Source: Erysipelotrichaceae bacterium
Lineage (GTDB): Bacteria; Bacillota_I; Bacilli_A; Erysipelotrichales; Erysipelotrichaceae
Length of the DNA: 9,473 nt
Direction: 5' to 3'
Assembly: GCA_017418585.1 (NCBI GenBank)
Contig: JAFONG010000213.1
Coordinates: 1 to 9,473 of the forward strand
Shown here: piece by piece, positions 6,864-9,473 of the stretch
Layout of the letters: the number at the start of each line of letters is the position of its first letter
Numbering within the stretch: the stretch's first letter is position 1
Translations under genes and position numbers: made by a program
The notes under the pieces: generated by a model
Databases searched by the model: none
What the model was told of the DNA's origin: nothing
Seen by the model: only the letters and a program-made list of their open reading frames with translations

Positions 6864-9299
6864 TCATTCTTCACCAAGGAGTTCTTTGATCTGTTCCAGA
6901 GGACGGTTGGACACTTTTTCAATGTGCGTCATGTTTCTGCGCATGTTGCCGTAACGCGCAAGGAATTCTCTGCTGGACAGACGGAAGGCATCACTGGAGA
7001 AGATGGAAAGCTGTTCCAGAGCATCCGAAGTTACGACGATGATCCTGTACCTGTCTTTCAGTTCTTTGGATTTCTCCTCGATATACATGTCGGCTGTCTG
7101 TCTGTTTCTGGTATAGACGATCGTAATGTTGTCCCTTTGCGATACGGTCGTTCTGCTGGCATCCTGCAGATAGGCATCGAAAACCAGTACGCACATCGCC
7201 GAGACATAGCCGGCGAAGTCGCAGACCAGATCGATGACTTTTTCTCTGGCCATGGTCAGATCGTTCAGCGGTACATCCTCCATCGCATGCATGACGTTGT
7301 AGCCATCGATCAGATATACCAGTTCTTTTGCCGGAGAAACTTTCTGTGTCCTCTTTTCCTCATCTGTGTTCTGTCTCTCGATGTAGCGAGGCCGCGGTTT
7401 GTACAGGGAATTCCATACCCGCTTGAGTTCTTCTTCGTTGACCGTACGCGGATTGTGCTTTACCGCCGGTTTGTAGTCGGCAAAATAGTCTCTCAGGTTC
7501 ATGTGCATGTTTTCTTCGACTTCTTCCGGAGGAATGTATGTTCCTGCGCCATTACGGGTAAAAACGGAACCCACCGGTTTCAGGGCATCCGCCTTATAGT
7601 CGTATCCGATCTGCCGGATGACTTCTTTCTCGTTGCGGCAGCGGTCATAGATCTCGCCCTCGATCTCCTGAGAGAATTCGTCCTTGAAACGGTTTCTCAA
7701 GGAAAGGATCAGGTCGTTGTAGCTTCGTTTGGATATCTTCGCCATCACCATCTCTTCTTCCACATCAAAGACATACTGCCGGGAAGAGAGTTCGCTGATG
7801 ATGCCGTTCAGGGTCTTACGGGAAGCGCTGAAACAGACCAGATAATACGGTTCTAGCAGGTAGGTATTTCCCTTGTACAGGGCATAACGGATCGCTCTGT
7901 TCAAAGCCTGGATCAGATCTCCGCCTTCGGTATGTTTCAGATGGGTACGGATATCGACGATCTCGATCTCCACGTGGTCCAGAACAGAATCCGTCAGAAG
8001 TCCTCTTGGTCGGTAGTGCTGTAGGTAGTCGATCAGGACCGAGAATTCCTTCTTTCCTTTGATCCTATAGGATATATCGGGACGAAGCTTGACCAGGACT
8101 TCCGCATAGTGTCTGAGCGGTTCGTAGTGGCCTACGCCATAGACTTCGCTTTCGACACTTTCACGGTAGGCAATCAAAGGACGGGAATAATCGATCGTGA
8201 TCCCGTATCTGTCCCTGATCAGATCCTTGATGAAATCTTTCTGCAGGTCTCCCAGAAGATCAATGGTGACAGTATCGGAGAGTGTGATGTTCAGCTCCGG
8301 GAATTCGTCGTTCAGTACGCCGATGCGGCGGAACAGTTCATTCGGATCCAGTTCGCTCTCGATGGCATAGGTCAGTGTATTAAGAGGCGTGCTGTCCTCA
8401 TGGAAGAGAGAAGGCAGATAAGTTCCCGACTTTAGTCCCTGCAGACCCTTGACGGCACACAGATCGCTGCCTTTTACCTCCTGCAGAGCTTCCGCCCTGT
8501 TCCCGTTGAACTGGACGATCTCGGAGATCTTGTATTCCCCGAAGACGTCGCGGTTTCTTAATGTTCCGGAAAAGACTTTCAGGTGGGCATACTGATCCAC
8601 CTTATAGACATAAGCCTTGAAATGGTCCGGATCGGCAGAAACATCGACATACCGGTAGATGAATTCCAGCAGTTCATCGATCCCATCTTCGTGCAGAGCA
8701 GAACCGAAAAAGACCGGGAAGATCAGACCTTCCTTCAGATCTTCCGCGATGTATGAATCATCGATGCTGTTTTCAGACAGATACCTGTCCAGGATCTCCT
8801 CGTGATTCAAGGCGACCGTTTCGCCGATCTCCTCAAAAGGAACGCATGTAGGGTCCAGTGTCTTCTGCAGTTCAGCCATCAGCTCCGGCCTGCCGGAATG
8901 GGTCAGATCCATCTTATTCAGAAAGATACAGATGGGAATATGCAGGGTCTTTAGATAGCGGAAACGGCGTATCGTATCTGCCGGTATCGCTGCACTGGCA
9001 TCGACGACCAGTATCGCCAGATCAAGGATCTGAAAACTCCTGTTGACCTCGCCGACAAAGTCCAGATGTCCCGGCGTATCGACATAGACATAGTCCTTGT
9101 CCTTATATGAGAAACGGGCTTCCTTCGCATAGACGGTAATCCCTTTTCTTCTCTCGTATTCATGGAAATCCAAAAAGGAGTCCTCGTGATCGACTCTGCC
9201 GCTTTTTCTTAACGCACCGCATCTGTGAAGGATGGCTTCGGAAAGCGTCGTCTTTCCGCCATCCACATGGGCATAGGCACCGATAACGATACGGCTCAC
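6864..9299 (-). CDS. Tet(M)/EF-G-like ribosome GTPase fused to a YacP/Rae1-type NYN nuclease
   Basis: 811 residues. The GTPase domain (1-220) has G1 AHVDGGKTT 10-18, G2 GITV with Thr55, G3 DTPGH 74-78, G4 NKMD 128-131 and G5 GSA 199-201. Domain II spans about 222-300, domain III 305-375, domain IV 376-482 and the EF-G C-terminal domain 483-545. A linker (546-655) precedes an NYN/YacP domain (658-811) with LIDGYNVMHA (663-672, Asp665, Asn668), LVFDA (705-709, Asp708), TADMYIE (735-741, Asp737) and TSDALEQ (757-763, Asp759). These match the acidic residues of the Bacillus A-site ribonuclease Rae1. The start is GTG 9299 with AGGAG at 9 nt; the upstream in-frame options are poor. It is probably a single-gene transcript. 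It may be auto-annotated as tetracycline resistance, but the drug-displacing YSP loop of Tet(M) is not apparent. Ribosome rescue or A-site mRNA cleavage is more likely, by inference. Confidence 0.88.
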   Translation of the reverse strand: MSRIVIGAYAHVDGGKTTLSEAILHRCGALRKSGRVDHEDSFLDFHEYERRKGITVYAKEARFSYKDKDYVYVDTPGHLDFVGEVNRSFQILDLAILVVDASAAIPADTIRRFRYLKTLHIPICIFLNKMDLTHSGRPELMAELQKTLDPTCVPFEEIGETVALNHEEILDRYLSENSIDDSYIAEDLKEGLIFPVFFGSALHEDGIDELLEFIYRYVDVSADPDHFKAYVYKVDQYAHLKVFSGTLRNRDVFGEYKISEIVQFNGNRAEALQEVKGSDLCAVKGLQGLKSGTYLPSLFHEDSTPLNTLTYAIESELDPNELFRRIGVLNDEFPELNITLSDTVTIDLLGDLQKDFIKDLIRDRYGITIDYSRPLIAYRESVESEVYGVGHYEPLRHYAEVLVKLRPDISYRIKGKKEFSVLIDYLQHYRPRGLLTDSVLDHVEIEIVDIRTHLKHTEGGDLIQALNRAIRYALYKGNTYLLEPYYLVCFSASRKTLNGIISELSSRQYVFDVEEEMVMAKISKRSYNDLILSLRNRFKDEFSQEIEGEIYDRCRNEKEVIRQIGYDYKADALKPVGSVFTRNGAGTYIPPEEVEENMHMNLRDYFADYKPAVKHNPRTVNEEELKRVWNSLYKPRPRYIERQNTDEEKRTQKVSPAKELVYLIDGYNVMHAMEDVPLNDLTMAREKVIDLVCDFAGYVSAMCVLVFDAYLQDASRTTVSQRDNITIVYTRNRQTADMYIEEKSKELKDRYRIIVVTSDALEQLSIFSSDAFRLSSREFLARYGNMRRNMTHIEKVSNRPLEQIKELLGEE

Positions 9300-9308
9300 A
9301 GATGAGAT

Positions 9309-9313
9309 CTCCT
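9309..9313 (-). promoter_or_regulatory. Ribosome binding site for the GTG start of the GTPase-nuclease gene
   Basis: AGGAG is placed 9 nt before GTG 9299 and supports this non-ATG start. The only nearby ATG upstream (9322) is in another frame and opens just eight codons. Confidence 0.7.
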
Positions 9314-9328
9314 GTTTTTCATATGATT

Positions 9329-9334
9329 ATTATA
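9329..9334 (-). promoter_or_regulatory. Candidate -10 box of the GTPase-nuclease gene
   Basis: A perfect TATAAT on the minus strand lies 30 nt before the GTG start. The hexamer 17 nt further upstream is a poor -35. If used, transcription would begin near 9321-9323, giving a very short leader. Confidence 0.45.
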
Positions 9335-9396
9335 GCTTATAAATCCACAAGATCGTCCGTCGCTGCAGTTTGAAATCATTCAAAAAGAAAATGTCA

Positions 9397-9402
9397 TATA
9401 AT
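9397..9402 (+). promoter_or_regulatory. Candidate -10 box of the right-edge plus-strand gene
   Basis: TATAAT on the plus strand lies 31 nt upstream of the ATG at 9434. A TTGAAA hexamer at 9370-9375 resembles a -35, but the 21-nt spacing is too long for a standard promoter, so the -35 is unresolved. Together with the minus-strand box at 9329-9334, this makes 9300-9433 a divergent promoter region. Confidence 0.4.
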
Positions 9403-9433
9403 ATATAGGTATTTCACAAAAAGGGAAACGACT

Positions 9434-9473
9434 ATGATTAAGAATATGAAGCGGTATTTGGAACCAAACAGAA
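9434..9473 (+). CDS. Start of an unidentified plus-strand gene (partial)
   Basis: ATG 9434 is preceded by AAGGG (9421-9425) at 8 nt and by an AT-rich promoter-like stretch. Thirteen codons (MIKNMKRYLEPNR) run open into the right edge. The fragment is basic, as at the start of many cytoplasmic or membrane proteins, but too short to assign a family. It is divergent from the GTPase-nuclease gene. Confidence 0.6.
   Translation, partial: MIKNMKRYLEPNR

Noticed and set aside
6840..7856. Long plus-strand reading frame (338 codons) opposite the GTPase-nuclease gene
   Set aside because: It lies wholly antisense to a gene with clear motifs in the other strand, its start is at the edge of a terminator with no ribosome site, and its product shows no domain.
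6864..9299. Tetracycline-resistance gene
   Set aside because: Although Tet(M)-like, the protein is much longer (811 versus about 640 residues), ends in a nuclease domain, and lacks an apparent YSP tip loop; no mobile-element context.
1..9473. CRISPR arrays, tRNA/rRNA genes, insertion sequences, attachment sites
   Set aside because: No regularly spaced direct DNA repeats, no tRNA-like cloverleaf or rRNA sequence, no transposase or integrase frame and no terminal inverted repeats were seen on either strand.

Overview
The window looks like chromosomal DNA of a low-to-mid GC Gram-positive anaerobe (Bacillota, possibly Erysipelotrichia- or Clostridia-like). The basis is strong AGGAGG-type ribosome binding sites, intrinsic terminators with U-tracts, tightly packed co-directional genes, and a YacP/Rae1-type nuclease domain, a family typical of Bacillota. 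The taxon is an inference. Five complete or near-complete genes lie on the minus strand. One gene start lies on the plus strand at the right edge. No RNA gene, insertion sequence, CRISPR array or phage gene was found.

From right to left in minus-strand transcription order: (1) 6864-9299 encodes an 811-residue protein that joins a Tet(M)/EF-G-like translational GTPase to a C-terminal NYN/YacP (Rae1-like) ribonuclease domain. It has its own promoter region and terminator, and is the most interesting gene here. (2) 3841-6765 is a three-gene operon: an MFS transporter, a membrane-anchored alpha/beta hydrolase (ATGA overlap) and a YhhN/TMEM86 membrane protein (19-nt gap). It is closed by a strong intrinsic terminator at 3788-3816. 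The TMEM86 family includes lysoplasmalogenases, so the operon may handle lysolipids or plasmalogens; that is a hypothesis. (3) 1-3693 is a two-gene ABC export or mechanotransmission module. A GAF-ABC ATPase fusion is followed after one base by a large FtsX/MacB-type permease whose C-terminal part lies beyond the left edge. The permease carries a coiled coil and then a helical insert of at least 480 residues that appears to be built from degenerate units of about 100 residues.

The 134 bp at 9300-9433 is a divergent promoter region between the GTPase-nuclease gene and a plus-strand gene of which only 13 codons are visible. The other intergenic gaps (3694-3840 and 6766-6863) hold promoter-like sequences and terminators. 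There is no unexplained non-coding stretch over 300 bases.

The best candidates for something new are the GTPase-Rae1 fusion (a likely A-site mRNA cleavage factor that brings its own ribosome-binding GTPase), the repeat-built extracellular insert of the permease, and the GAF sensor fused to its partner ATPase.
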